This document shows, piece by piece, positions 9,601 to 17,858 of a DNA stretch of 64,000 bases. The stretch comes from an uncultured Aquimonas sp. GTDB taxonomy: Bacteria; Pseudomonadota; Gammaproteobacteria; Xanthomonadales; Xanthomonadaceae. The translations under genes and the position numbers were made by a program. Under the pieces are notes generated by a model. That model made no database searches. It was not told where the DNA came from and worked only from the letters and a program-made list of their open reading frames with translations. Numbering within the stretch: position 1 is the first letter of the stretch; each line of letters opens with the position of its first letter. The stretch spans positions 1-64,000 of the forward strand of contig CAMLOR010000001.1 of the NCBI GenBank assembly GCA_946481615.1, read 5' to 3'.

Positions 9601-11717
9601 CGATCACCGCGGACGACGGCAACGGCGGCTCGATCAGCGACACGTTCTCGTGGACCGTGTCGGGTACGAACCAGGCACCGACGGTGGCCAATGCCATCGC
9701 CGATCAGTCGGACGCCGAAGGCGAATCGATCAACCTCAACCTGGCGAACGTGTTCGCGGATGCGGACGGTGACACGCTGTCGTTGTCGCTGACGGGCGGC
9801 TCGCTCCCGCCGGGTCTGTCGCTGGTCGGCAACGCGATCACCGGGACGCTGACCTTCGCTTCGGCGGGCACGTACAACGGCATCGTCATCACGGCCGACG
9901 ACGGCAATGGAGACACCATCAGCGACACGTTCGCGTGGACGGTATCGGGCGCCAATCAGGCACCGACCGTGGCGAACGCGATTGCCGACCAATCCGATGC
10001 CGAGGGCGAGGCGATCAACCTCAGCCTGGCGAACGTGTTCGCCGATGCCGATGGCGACACGCTCTCGCTGTCGCTCACGGGCAACCCGCTGCCGCCCGGC
10101 CTGTCGCTGGTGGGCAATGCCATCACCGGGACGCTGAGCTTCGCCTCGGCCGGCGCGTACAACGGCATCGTCATCACTGCCGACGACGGCAATGGAGACA
10201 CGGTCAGCGACACGTTCTCGTGGGCAGTGTCGGGTACGAACCAGGCACCGACGGTGGCCAATGCCATCGCCGATCAGTCGGACGCCGAAGGCGAATCGAT
10301 CAACCTCAACCTGGCGAACGTGTTCGCGGATGCAGACGGCAACACGCTGTCGTTGTCGCTCACGGCAGGTTCGCTGCCGCCGGGCTTGTCGTTGGTCGGC
10401 AACGCCATCACCGGCACGCTCACCTTCGCCGCGGCCGGTTCGTACAACGGCATCACGATCACCGCGAACGATGGCAACGGCGGCACGGTCAGCGATACGT
10501 TCACATGGACGGTGTCGGGCGCCAATCAGGCGCCGACCGTGACGAACGCGATTGCCGATCAGTCGGATGTGGAAGGCGAGGCGGTCAATCTCAACCTGGC
10601 GAACGTGTTCGCCGATGCGGATGGCGACACGTTGACGCTGTCGCTGACGGGCGGCTCGTTGCCGCCGGGTCTGTCGCTGGTGGGCAATGCCATCACGGGC
10701 ACGCTCAGCTTCGCTTCGGCCGGCACCTACAACGGCATCACGATCACGGCCGACGACGGCAATGGAGACACCGTCAGCGACACGTTCGCGTGGACGGTGT
10801 CGGGCACCAATCAGGCGCCGACCGTGGCGAACGCGATTGCCGATCAGTCGGATGTGGAAGGAGAGGCGGTCAATCTCAACCTGGCGAACGTGTTCGCCGA
10901 TGCGGATGGCGACACGTTGACGCTGTCGCTGACGGGCGGCTCGTTGCCGCCGGGTCTGTCGCTGGTGGGCAACGCGATCACCGGCACGCTGACGTTCGCC
11001 TCGGCGGGCACCTACAACGGCATCACGATCACGGCCAACGATGGCAACGGCGGCAACGTAAGCGACACGTTCTCGTGGACGGTGTCGGGCACCAACCAGG
11101 CGCCCACCGTGACCAACGCGATCGCCGATCAATCGGATGCCGAAGGCGACACCATCAACCTCGACCTCGCGACGGTGTTCGCGGACGCCGACGGCAATCC
11201 GCTCACGCTCAGCCTCACGGCCGGCGCGCTGCCGCCGGGTCTCGCATTCGACGGCACCGCCATCACGGGCACGCTGACGTTCGCTGCCGCCGGTTCGTAC
11301 GGCGGTATCACGATCACCGCGAACGACGGCAACGGCGGCACGGTGGGCGACACGTTCACCTGGACGGTGGCCGATACCAACCGGGCGCCGGCGTTCACCG
11401 ACGAGCCTTACGATTTCCTCACCACGGAAGGCGCCGCCACCGGCACGCCGATCGGCACACTCACGGCCGACGACGCCGATGCCGGCGCAGTGCTGACCTA
11501 CGCGATCACCGGCGGCAACACGGGCGCGGCCTTCGCCATCGATCCGGCCACGGGGGCCATCACGGCGGCCACGCCGGCCGCGGTCATCATCGGCACCTTC
11601 ACGCTGACGGTGACGGTGAGCGACGGCACGGACAGCGATACCGCCACGGTGACGATCACGGTGGAAGGCGGCGCACCGTTGCCGGACCTCATCTTCCGCG
11701 ACGGTTTCGAAGACTGA
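3651..11717 (+). CDS. Giant secreted S8 (subtilisin-like) serine protease with 14 Ig-like repeats
   Basis: This 2688-residue protein starts with a signal peptide (ATG with GGGGTG upstream) and a propeptide-like region to about residue 200. The S8 catalytic domain shows Asp226 in GVIDTG, His290 in EHGSHT and Ser624 in GTSMATPH. A protease-associated (PA) insertion lies at about residues 440-560. After a beta-sandwich region (about 690-1130) and one cadherin-like domain come fourteen tandem repeats of 95 residues with the core ADQSDAEGE, LPPGLSLVGNAITGTL and TDTFSWTV-type strands (He_PIG/cadherin-like fold). A last cadherin-like domain is followed by the tail IFRDGFED. The tail resembles C-terminal tails I associate with secreted Lysobacterales proteins, but its role is not known to me. 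The repeats suggest a long extracellular stalk or adhesive region. Confidence 0.9.
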   Translation: MKSRVNAARRPQGRLAPLAFALSLSIGAGLSAPYDAEASAFSNTADALRAASFAVLPTDDVRARPGFGGGEEFTPPDAEGRANYVVVLADPALPAYDGRLPGLPRAPRTPAGVRPAHLDANSPAARAYVAHLQGRQDRFLTEAAGTLGRSIAAEARFQHALNAVVLKLTAAEASQLAQRGDVRNVQRERRRQLRTYDTPAFIGAADLWNAAGGPFKGEGMVIGVIDTGINYLSNSFKATGDDGYTHVNPLGAGTFLGSCNGGADAGRCNAKLIGMYDFDGNGTAIDLLEHGSHTASTSGGNVVNNASHSGGTFNLSGIAPHANIIAYDGCGHGTNGCSDTALLNSINQAIANGVDVINYSIGGPNDGPWLDAQDQAFLNAGAAGIFVAAAAGNDGPNEVTTDSYAPWYTSVGATSPRGLPGFTLTATGWGGSATLLPGAAPAPSQAFTNAPLIESPNFADGSNDGCAAYPANYFRGGHAGAGAQGIAVLHLDQNASNCASGTRRTNAANAGAVAVVFVDPEYINLGATGASYSMLMGDWTALKAAGVNVTSGNATGSIGFPIGPGTRTADILVGFSSRGPTKWGTLKPDLSAPGDTILAAVSPAAANQYNASAAGLYNVMSGTSMATPHVAGAAAIVRQARPAWTPFEVKSALMSTAVQGQTLSDGSPADPNQRGAGRIDPSLAAKAGFVMDETIANFQAANPASGGSPASLNLASYYHANCIGVCSFPRTVKSTGKAATWTLAVSGLPAGSVSLSTSMFTLTTTGSQAFTLDVDSSQLTPNQWNYGSLTLTPSDNTIPTARFPIAIRGATATLGVTPTPMNVSAQTGTSTVVNLAISNTGNPTLNWTIPTTTLKGTIVDRPGSLALDGIDFDWTVVASGTAITSTNANNRYGADWFEIFSNGTTLAELQMEGVGYDSVNQFILPIESFATQMAFRVWGEASNLPNGFPGGGTAPLFAWNGAPDAAALAYDGYRVKLDVAGSGATNNPLNTGRYWLNFAPTVEGTNNHFYQLAPNIGSKTTVAVARCPNQGSGGNPANCNNTWKPINTNATQFAGTNAYAMKVVVNAVCGAPWMSYSSNSGALGTNGIDDVAVTLNATALAAGTYKAYLCVSGNGTSPPFFLGGQDSFIVPVTFTVGAANVNDAPVFTGSPYAFSVNAGAAAATAVGTVTATDADAGQTRTYSIVSGNTGNAFTINATTGAIAVATPAAVTVANSPFTLRVQATDNGTPALSDQANAVVTVNPPIGNNPPVVANAIADQSSAENDAINLSLASTFSDPDGNPLTLSLTAGTLPPGLSLVGNAITGTLTFASAGTYNGITITANDGNGGTVSDTFSWTVASTNRAPTVANAVADQSDAEGEVINLSLATVFADADGDTLSLSLTAGSLPPGLSLAGNAITGTLSFASAGTYNGIVITANDGNGGTISDTFAWAVSGTNQAPTVANAIADQSDAEGEAINLSLATVFADADGDTLSLSLTGNPLPPGLSLVGNAITGTLSFASAGTYNGIVVSADDGNGGTISDTFAWIVSGTNQAPTVANAIADQSDTEGESINLDLSTVFADSDGDTLTLSLTGSPLPPGLSLVGNAITGTLSFASAGTYNGIAITADDGNGGTISDTFSWTVSGTNQSPTVVNAIADQSDAEGETINLDLSTVFADADGDTLSLSLTAGSLPPGLSLVGNAITGTLSFASAGTYNGIVITADDGNGGTISDTFAWTVSGTNQAPTVANAIADQSDAEGEVINLDLSTVFADADGDALSLSLTGNPLPPGLSLVGNAITGTLSFASAGTYNGIVVSANDGNGGTISDTFSWTVSGTNQAPTVANAISDQSDVEGETINLSLATAFADADGDGLTLALAGGTLPPGLSLVGNAITGTLTLASAGAYPGIVIEASDGNGGTVADSFDWNISATNQAPTVANAIADQSDAEGEAINLSLANVFADADGDTLSLSLTAGSLPPGLSLAGNAITGTLTFASAGTYNGITITADDGNGGSISDTFSWTVSGTNQAPTVANAIADQSDAEGESINLNLANVFADADGDTLSLSLTGGSLPPGLSLVGNAITGTLTFASAGTYNGIVITADDGNGDTISDTFAWTVSGANQAPTVANAIADQSDAEGEAINLSLANVFADADGDTLSLSLTGNPLPPGLSLVGNAITGTLSFASAGAYNGIVITADDGNGDTVSDTFSWAVSGTNQAPTVANAIADQSDAEGESINLNLANVFADADGNTLSLSLTAGSLPPGLSLVGNAITGTLTFAAAGSYNGITITANDGNGGTVSDTFTWTVSGANQAPTVTNAIADQSDVEGEAVNLNLANVFADADGDTLTLSLTGGSLPPGLSLVGNAITGTLSFASAGTYNGITITADDGNGDTVSDTFAWTVSGTNQAPTVANAIADQSDVEGEAVNLNLANVFADADGDTLTLSLTGGSLPPGLSLVGNAITGTLTFASAGTYNGITITANDGNGGNVSDTFSWTVSGTNQAPTVTNAIADQSDAEGDTINLDLATVFADADGNPLTLSLTAGALPPGLAFDGTAITGTLTFAAAGSYGGITITANDGNGGTVGDTFTWTVADTNRAPAFTDEPYDFLTTEGAATGTPIGTLTADDADAGAVLTYAITGGNTGAAFAIDPATGAITAATPAAVIIGTFTLTVTVSDGTDSDTATVTITVEGGAPLPDLIFRDGFED
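7393..11382 (+). repeat. Fourteen tandem 285-bp repeats coding the Ig-like domains
   Basis: The period is 285 bp (95 codons) and the array is in frame throughout; 14 units fit the span exactly. Units differ mostly at synonymous sites and at a few positions, such as SLTAGSLPPG versus SLTGNPLPPG. Units 1, 7 and 14 are the most diverged; neighbouring units 9-13 share distinctive variants, such as the NGD version of DGNGG, suggesting recent unequal exchange or gene conversion. Long-read confirmation of copy number would be needed because short-read assemblies collapse such arrays. Confidence 0.92.
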
Positions 11718-11740
11718 GCGGACGCACGCAATGAGCGCGC

Positions 11741-11764
11741 AGAGGGCGGCTTCGGCCGCCCTCT
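11741..11764 (+). terminator. Hairpin terminator after the protease gene
   Basis: A perfect 10-bp stem AGAGGGCGGC/GCCGCCCTCT closed by a TTCG loop lies 24 bp after the protease stop. It makes an upstream start at 11731 for the next gene unlikely and supports the start at 11839. Confidence 0.8.
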
Positions 11765-11838
11765 GCATTTGCAAACCGATGGGACCGCATGACCTCCGAG
11801 TCTTGCGGCGCGGACTGCAGCCTCGGTACGCTCGGCAG

Positions 11839-12189
11839 ATGCTCCGGCGCTGCCTGCCCCATCTGCGATTGCTGTTGTTCGCGCTGCTCGCACTCGCGAC
11901 GCTGGTGCGGCCGATGCTGCTCGCAGCCTGCGACATCCATGCCGTCGCGCACGCGCACGCCGCGCAGCCGCACATGCACGCGGGGGAGGGCGACGAGGCC
12001 GGCGTCGATGGAGACGGCCACGGCGTCCACGAAACCGTGCAGCAGGGCTCGCTCGCGGCCATGAGCGATGCGCTCATGCCGTTCGAAGTGCCGGCGCTCG
12101 CATTCGACGAAGTCGCCCTGCCCGAAGCGCGGCCCACGCCCTTGCCCGCGCAGTACGACGGCGCGCCGTTCCGACCGCCGATCGCCTGA
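11839..12189 (+). CDS. His-rich exported leader-type protein ahead of the TonB receptor
   Basis: This 116-residue protein has a hydrophobic N-terminal segment (LRLLLFALLALATLVRPMLLA) followed by a His/Asp-rich stretch (HAVAHAHAAQPHMHAGEGDE) and a C-terminal end RPPIA. The general plan matches the small proteins at 21453, 30876 and 40078: signal peptide, metal-ligand-rich middle and short conserved tail just ahead of a metal-transport gene. The start at 11839 was preferred because the in-frame ATG at 11731 lies inside the preceding terminator region. A metal-sensing or CopL-like leader role is inferred from position and composition only. Confidence 0.65.
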   Translation: MLRRCLPHLRLLLFALLALATLVRPMLLAACDIHAVAHAHAAQPHMHAGEGDEAGVDGDGHGVHETVQQGSLAAMSDALMPFEVPALAFDEVALPEARPTPLPAQYDGAPFRPPIA

Positions 12190-12229
12190 TCCGCCTGCCG
12201 CCGCGGCCATCGCCGCGCGCCTCTCCGCA

Positions 12230-12254
12230 CGACGTCTCGCTCACCGCGACGTCG
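12230..12254 (+). promoter_or_regulatory. Hairpin between the leader gene and the TonB receptor
   Basis: Seven-base arms CGACGTC/GACGTCG (12230-12236, 12248-12254) lie in the 139-bp gap between leader stop and receptor start. Comparable hairpins follow the leader genes at 19424, 21453, 30876 and 40078. A role in attenuation or mRNA processing is inference. Confidence 0.3.
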
Positions 12255-12328
12255 CGCTTCCCAGAAGAAATCCGGCCGACGCCCGCCGCCCCGCGGCGCT
12301 GGCGCGCCATCCGTTTCGAAGGATCCCG

Positions 12329-14173
12329 ATGAACAGTTCGTCGTCCCACCGCGTGCGCCCCGCGCATGCTTTCCGCTTTTCCCGTCGCCCGCTCGCGCTG
12401 GCTGTCGCGCTCGCTCTGCCCTTGGCCGCAGGCCTCGCGCAGGCGGCCGCCACCGAAGATCCACGTCATGACGAATCCGCCCGGCTCGAAGAAGTCGTCG
12501 TCACCGCCAGTCCGCTGCGCGATCAGGCCGAAGGGCTCACCGATCCGGTCGAAGTCCTCGCAGGCGAGGAGCTCGACAAGGCGCGCAGCGCCACACTTGG
12601 CGAAACACTGTCGGGCCTGCCCGGCGTGCAGAGTTCGAATTTCGGCCCCGGCGTCGGCCGGCCCATCATCCGCGGGCTCGAAGGCGCGCGCGTCGCCGTG
12701 CTGTCCGGCGGCCTCGGCACGCAGGATGTCTCGACGGTGAGCCAGGATCACGCGCTCGCTGTCGAGCCGTTCCTGGCCGATCAGATCGAAGTGCTCAAGG
12801 GTCCGGCCACGCTGCTGTTCGGTTCGGGTGCCATTGGCGGCGTCGTCAACGTGGTGGATGGACGCATCCCGGAAGCCGCGCCCGACGAAGCCTGGTCCGG
12901 CCGTGTCGAGACGCGCTACGACAGTGCCAGCGACGGCGCCACCGATCTGCTGCGTCTCGATGGCGGCAACGAAGGCTTCGCCTGGCATGCCGACGCCGTC
13001 TATCGCGATCAGCGCGATTACGACACCCCCGATGGCGAGCAGCCGAACAGCTTCATCGATACGCGTACCGGCGCGCTCGGCGGCTCGCTGCTGGGAGACT
13101 GGGGCTTCGCCGGCATGGCCGTGTCGCGCTTCGACAATGTGTACGGCAATCCCGGCGAGCCGGGCGACCCGTCGGCGGGCGAGGGCGGGGTGCGACTCGA
13201 CGTGGAGCAAAGCCGCTACGAGGCCAAGGCCGGCCTGAACGATCCGTTCGCTGGCGTCGGCCAGTTGCGTGCCAGCTTCGCACGCACCGATTACGAGCAC
13301 ATCGAATTCGAAGGCGACGAAGTCGGGACGCAGTTCTTCAAGGACGCCACCGAAGGACGTCTCGAGCTGCAGCACGATGCCTTCGCAGGATGGTCGGGCG
13401 CGTTGGGCGTGCAGGCCACCGATTCCGAGTTCGACGCCATCGGCGAGGAAGCCTTCGTGCCGCGCACGCAGACGCGCGGCCTCGGCGCCTTCCTCACCGA
13501 GCGCCGCTCATGGGAGGTGTTGCAACTCGATCTGGGCGTGCGCATCGACAACGTGCGCAGCGATCCCGATGGCGCCCAGGCGCGCGACTTCAGTCCGTTC
13601 AGTGCCTCGGCGGGACTGCGCTGGGAAATGGACGATCGCTGGGAGTGGACCGCGAATCTCGATCACGCCGAGCGCGCGCCGGCCGAAGAGGAGCTCTTCG
13701 CCAACGGACCGCACGTGGCCACCGCCGCCTTCGAGATCGGCGATCCGGACCTGACCGAAGAAGCCGCCAACCAGCTGGAACTCGGCGTGCATTACCACGG
13801 CGATCGCTTCGAGGCGAAGCTCTCCGCCTACCACAACCGCATCGACGATTTCATTTTCCTGCGCGATACCGGCGAGGTGGTGGAAGGCGAGGAAGACGCG
13901 TTACCGGTGCGCAGGCACACGCAGCGCGACGCGCGCTTCCGCGGCCTCGAGGGCGAGGCCACCGTGCATCTGGCCGACGGCGCCGACGGCGCGTGGGAAC
14001 TGCGCGTGTTCGGCGACACCGTGCGCGCGACCTTCTCCGACGGCGGCGGCAACGTGCCGCGCATCGCCCCGGCCCGCTTCGGTAGCGAACTGCGCTGGGA
14101 AAAAGACGCCTGGCGGGCTTCGCTGGGTGCGGTGCGCCACGCCACCCAGGACGAGGTGGCGGAGAAGGGGTAA
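12329..14173 (+). pseudogene. TonB-dependent metal receptor, 5' part (interrupted by the transposon)
   Basis: 614 residues are readable: a signal peptide, a TonB-box region (EEVVVTASP), the plug domain (GETLSGLPGVQSSNFGPGVG, RPIIRGLEGARVAVL, FGSGAIGGVVNVVDGRIP) and most of a beta-barrel. The plug sequence and overall size resemble ZnuD-type zinc receptors. The gene reads into the transposon at 14167 and meets a stop at 14171-14173. Its last 65 residues and stop lie at 58690-58888. Joined with one copy of GAGAA, the intact protein would be 678 residues. The truncated product lacks the terminal barrel strand with its C-terminal Phe, so it is unlikely to be assembled in the outer membrane. Confidence 0.93.
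14162..14166. repeat. Target-site duplication, left copy (GAGAA)
   Basis: GAGAA directly precedes the left inverted repeat. The same five bases follow the right inverted repeat at 58685-58689. Tn3-family elements make 5-bp duplications, so this marks the insertion as a single transposition event without later end rearrangement. Confidence 0.95.
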
Positions 14174-14208
14174 CCGTACATTCCGTGCAGAAAGTGCCGT
14201 TTTCGAAC
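14167..14208 (+). repeat. Left terminal inverted repeat (IRL)
   Basis: It begins GGGGTAACCGTACATTCCGT and matches the complement of 58643-58684 over 42 bases with one difference (position 24, G versus A). It is slightly longer than the usual 38 bp of Tn3 elements. A further matching block (GTTTTTGAAACGAG) occurs about 70-84 bases in from both ends. Confidence 0.95.
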
Positions 14209-14522
14209 CGGATTAAAATCAATTAGTTACAAGAGCGTTTTTGAAACGAGCCCATAAATAAAGGGCTCCATGGTCTACCCGGCTCGCCAAGACCCCTGTT
14301 TTCAGACGCCGTCCGAGTCGTGAGTTGCCGGAACGCCTATATTTACGGCATTTCCTAACGCAGGCTGTTCGCTTGAGGACGCCTCGGCCCCGTGATATCA
14401 CCATGCTCCCGCCGAGCACTGTAGTCGTCCGCGGCAGCGTCGGAGTGCAACGCTTCGGCGAGTAGAAGCCCAGACGTGGGGCTCCCCGGCCTCTCCTTCC
14501 CGCACTTGTCTCCGGGGGCGTC
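14209..14522 (+). other. Non-coding left end upstream of tnpA
   Basis: These 314 bp between IRL and tnpA contain the subterminal block shared with the right end (ending about 14250) and otherwise no supported gene. An imperfect dyad around TGCCGGAACG...CGGCATTTCC (about 14323-14358) is visible. It could be part of the tnpA promoter/operator, but no clear -35/-10 pair could be assigned. Confidence 0.6.
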
Positions 14523-17450
14523 ATGCCGCGCTGGCACAAGGAATATCTCGGCCTTGCCGAGTGTCCGAGAGAACTCTCGCAGTTCGAACTCGACCTCTTC
14601 TTCTCGTTTTCTCGTGACGAGCTGACCGCACTGCGATCCCGCTACAAACCCGACCTCCGCGTTGGAGCGGCGCTGCAAGTGGGCTTTCTGAAAATGGCTG
14701 GCTGCACGATGTCGACCTTCAACGTCCTTCCCAGGAAGTTGCTGGCCCATATCGGCGAGCAGCTTGGGGAAGCGGCGCCGACCATTGCTTCGCTGCGGGC
14801 GTTATACAAGCGGCGCCGGCGAACTTTGTTCGAGCATCAACGCTGGGCGGTGGAACTGCTCGGCTTCAGCGAGATGATCGATCGTCAGGAATGGATGCTG
14901 ACCGCACGATTGCGTGAGGAAGCGCGAACGGCCACCTCGCTCGATCTCATGGTGGACTACGCGCGCGACTGGCTATTCGATCGCAAGCTGCTCATCCCCT
15001 CCTCTCGCAGGCTACGCGACCTTGCGCGTCGCGCGCTGGTCGACGTCGAAACCGATCTCCATGCCAGCGTTGTAGCGGCCATTCCCGACACCGTCCGCCA
15101 GCGGTGGATCAACGAACTGACCACCGAGCCGCGCCGCGGTGCCCGAGCGACCGTGGAGTGGCTTCACCAAGGACCGCGTCGAGGCCCACGCAAGGGCCTC
15201 GAAGCGCAGTTGGAGAAGCTCGAGTATCTGAAGCAGCTCAAGGTTGCAGACTATCCGCTCAACGAAATCGGTATCGAGAAGCAGCGCTTCTACGCGCGCA
15301 GAATGCGCCGTCGACGCCCGTCTCGGCTGAATGAGTTATCCGAACCGCGCCGCACCCTTGAGGTGGTTTGCTTTCTTAGAGTCGCCTTGTTGCAGACGAC
15401 GGATGCCGTGCTGCACATGACGCGACAGCGTACGGCCGACATCGTGCGCGAGGCCACGCAGGAAGCGTCGCGGGATGACGCTCGCAGCGCGCTGACGTAC
15501 CGCGAAGCGATCCGGCTCATCACCGAATTGGTCGAGGACGAGACGACGGACCCGGCGGAGACCAAGTCCAAGATTAAAGACGTCCTAGCGCAACTCAAGC
15601 CCAAGGTTCACAAGAGCCGCGCGGCAGCGGTTCGCGAGAAGTTGATGGAAAAAGGCGGCGCGGTTCGCGCCTTGCTGCACGCTGTCACCAAGATGCCTAT
15701 CGAGGGGGCGGCGACTGAGCCAGTGGCGCAGGCGATCGACGTGCTTCGCGATGTGTATAAGGACAAGGCAACCACCCTTTCGCCCGATATCGAAATCACG
15801 GTGCGTCCCATGTGGCGCGCACAGGTCGACGATCCCGATCGCAGCAAGGCCTTGCGGGCGCTGGAAGCATCGACCCTCTTGGGCTTGAGCCGCGGCCTGC
15901 GGCGCGGTTCGATTTGGGCCAAAGACAGCATCGAGTTCCGCAACCTCGACGTCATCCTGATCACGCCCGAGCGCTGGAAGAAGGATCGCGGCCGGCTCTA
16001 TCAGCGGCTTGGCGTCCCGGATACTGCGGAAGCGTTCTACGAACCGATCCTGGCCAACCTGCAACTCGGACTGGCTGCCATTGCCAAGGCGGTCGAGAGC
16101 GGCGCGATCTCGATTGAAAGTGACGTGGTCGGTTTGTCGCCGATTTCGCCGGAGACCTTGCCCAAGTCGTTGTCGTCGGTGCGCGACGCCGTGATGGCGG
16201 AGATCGGCGAAGTCCAACTGCCGGACCTGTTGTTGGAGATCGACAGCCAGGTGCACTTCTCGCGGCTCCTCTTGGGACGTCCCCCGCAGTCGGAGCGCGA
16301 ACTGCTACCACTCTACGGGGCTGTGCTGGGACACGGCACCGAGCTGGACGCCACTGGCGTGGCGCTGATGACGCCGGGATTGTCGGCGTCACAGATTCTG
16401 GTGGCGATGCGCCTGCTGGAGGATGAGCGTGCGTTTCGCCGCGCGAACGATGAAGTGATGGAGTTCATCCGTCGGCATCCCGTCGCCAAGTATTGGGGGA
16501 ACGCGACGACCGCCTCCTCTGACATGATGAGTCTGGAGGCATCGCGCCACCTGTGGCGGGCACGAATGGACCCGCGCCGTGGCGTGCCCGCGATTGGGGT
16601 TTACCAGCACGTACTCGACCAGTGGGGAATTTTCTACGACCTCCCGATCGTCCTGATGGACCGCCAGGCGGGCGCGGCGATCGAGGGGGTGATTCGGCAG
16701 TCGCTGGTCGACGTGGAGCGTTTGTCGGTCGACACGCATGGCTACACCGACTTCGGGATGGCGCAATCCAAGATCCTCGGCTTCGACATGTGCCCGCGTC
16801 TGAAGAACCTGCGTGAGCGGCGGCTTTACGTACCCAAAGGCGTCGAGGTGCCACCCATACTCGAACCGATCGTTGATCGCGACGTTTCGTTGAAAGCCAT
16901 CGTCACGGGATGGGATGAACTGGTGCGGGTCGCCGCTTCGATCGAGGACGGGACCACGAGCGCCGTTCTTGCCCTGCAGCGTTTCGGCGCCGCGGCCAAG
17001 GGCGATACCACGCACTCCGCCGGCACCCACCTGGGTCGCCTGCTGCGCACGGTGTATTTGTGCGACTACTACAGCAAGCCGGATTTCCGGCGCGAGCTGC
17101 ACCGGATCTTGAACCATGGGGAATCCCTTCATGCGCTGGAGCGCGCGATCTACACGGGCAAAGTTGCTCCCGCTCGCGGACGGCGGCCGGACGAACTGGC
17201 CGCCATCTCCGGCGCGCTTACCTTGCTCACCAACATTGCGATGGCGTGGACGACGTCGCGGCTGCAGGCGGTGGTCGACCGCTGGAACAAGGAGCAGCCC
17301 GGGCGACTCACCCCCGAACTCCTCGCGCACATCGCACCGGTGGCCTACGCCAATATCAACTTCCGGGGCATGTTCCGCTTTCCGTTCGAGCGCTACCGCA
17401 ATCGGCTGATGCTTGGCGGTGGCCCCCCTGGGCTGGCCGTGGTCAGCTGA
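14523..17450 (+). CDS. tnpA: Tn3-family transposase TnpA
   Basis: This 975-residue protein is typical in length for the family. It opens with the DUF4158-type N-terminal region (ELSQFELDLFFSFSRDEL) that contacts the inverted repeat. The C-terminal DDE domain shows Asp667 in TASSDMMSLE, Asp737 in VDTHGYTD and Glu867 in LNHGESLHALERAI. It ends with the family's IAPVAYANINFRGMFRF segment. TnpA binds the terminal repeats and carries out replicative transposition, producing a cointegrate that TnpS/TnpT would resolve. The frame is uninterrupted and all three catalytic residues are present, so it looks functional. Confidence 0.96.
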   Translation: MPRWHKEYLGLAECPRELSQFELDLFFSFSRDELTALRSRYKPDLRVGAALQVGFLKMAGCTMSTFNVLPRKLLAHIGEQLGEAAPTIASLRALYKRRRRTLFEHQRWAVELLGFSEMIDRQEWMLTARLREEARTATSLDLMVDYARDWLFDRKLLIPSSRRLRDLARRALVDVETDLHASVVAAIPDTVRQRWINELTTEPRRGARATVEWLHQGPRRGPRKGLEAQLEKLEYLKQLKVADYPLNEIGIEKQRFYARRMRRRRPSRLNELSEPRRTLEVVCFLRVALLQTTDAVLHMTRQRTADIVREATQEASRDDARSALTYREAIRLITELVEDETTDPAETKSKIKDVLAQLKPKVHKSRAAAVREKLMEKGGAVRALLHAVTKMPIEGAATEPVAQAIDVLRDVYKDKATTLSPDIEITVRPMWRAQVDDPDRSKALRALEASTLLGLSRGLRRGSIWAKDSIEFRNLDVILITPERWKKDRGRLYQRLGVPDTAEAFYEPILANLQLGLAAIAKAVESGAISIESDVVGLSPISPETLPKSLSSVRDAVMAEIGEVQLPDLLLEIDSQVHFSRLLLGRPPQSERELLPLYGAVLGHGTELDATGVALMTPGLSASQILVAMRLLEDERAFRRANDEVMEFIRRHPVAKYWGNATTASSDMMSLEASRHLWRARMDPRRGVPAIGVYQHVLDQWGIFYDLPIVLMDRQAGAAIEGVIRQSLVDVERLSVDTHGYTDFGMAQSKILGFDMCPRLKNLRERRLYVPKGVEVPPILEPIVDRDVSLKAIVTGWDELVRVAASIEDGTTSAVLALQRFGAAAKGDTTHSAGTHLGRLLRTVYLCDYYSKPDFRRELHRILNHGESLHALERAIYTGKVAPARGRRPDELAAISGALTLLTNIAMAWTTSRLQAVVDRWNKEQPGRLTPELLAHIAPVAYANINFRGMFRFPFERYRNRLMLGGGPPGLAVVS

Positions 17451-17489
17451 CGACCGTGACGCTGGCTGCGCGGCCGGCGTCACGGTCGT
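17450..17489. terminator. Hairpin between tnpA and the mercury cassette
   Basis: Arms ACGACCGTGACGC (17450-17462) and GCGTCACGGTCGT (17477-17489) are fully complementary. The hairpin starts at the last base of tnpA. It can insulate tnpA from the convergent minus-strand mercury genes. There is no long T-run on the plus side. Confidence 0.6.
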
Positions 17490-17636
17490 GGGGAACGTAG
17501 TGCGCTTGACGTATCGCCGACTGAGGTCTCGGCTTTTTCCCCAGGCAAGTTGGCGCCTGTCAGTCGCACGCAGCGGATCCCCGCCGAGGCAAAGCAGTCG
17601 CCGCGCAACTGTCGGTTGCATTCGGGTGATTGCGAG

Positions 17637-17858
17637 CTAGCGATCCCCGCAGCATGAGCGCGATTCCTGAATCGGTGGGCATGGCACCGATCCATAAGAG
17701 CAAAACACGCAGCAGTCCCCTGATCTTGGTTGCAGTACCGCACCGCATCCGCTGCAATCGGCAAAGTAGATGCAGGCGTCGGTCGGCATCGTCTGCGTCA
17801 TAGCGTGTCCACACTGCGGGCACGTCAGAACGCTGACCAGCTCAACGGCGCCGGTCAT
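17637..17858 (-). CDS. GDCCVxC-domain small protein
   Basis: This 73-residue protein has three Cys-containing motifs: CPQCGH near the start, CSGCGAVL in the middle, and GDCCVFCSYGSVPCPP followed by a final CCGDR. The GDCCVxC family is defined by the last block and is often found beside merT genes; some members use selenocysteine, but here all positions are Cys codons. The start codon overlaps the stop of the upstream thioredoxin-like gene (ATGA), so the two are translationally coupled. A cytoplasmic Hg or Cu thiol-binding role is likely but not demonstrated by the sequence. Confidence 0.85.
   Translation of the reverse strand: MTGAVELVSVLTCPQCGHAMTQTMPTDACIYFADCSGCGAVLQPRSGDCCVFCSYGSVPCPPIQESRSCCGDR

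Noticed and set aside
7393..11382. Possible CRISPR-like array
   Set aside because: The repeats are 285 bp, contiguous, in frame with a protein and without spacers.
7809..12464. Minus-strand open frame of over 1500 codons opposite the protease repeats
   Set aside because: It mirrors the 285-bp repeat on the other strand and is a repetitive Arg/Asp/Val shadow; no start signal or domain was found.
14209..14522. A serine-recombinase res site upstream of tnpA
   Set aside because: No serine resolvase gene exists in the element, and the divergent tnpS/tnpT pair explains resolution.
17637..17858. Selenoprotein at the GDCCVxC gene
   Set aside because: All metal-ligand positions are Cys codons, with no in-frame TGA before the natural stop.
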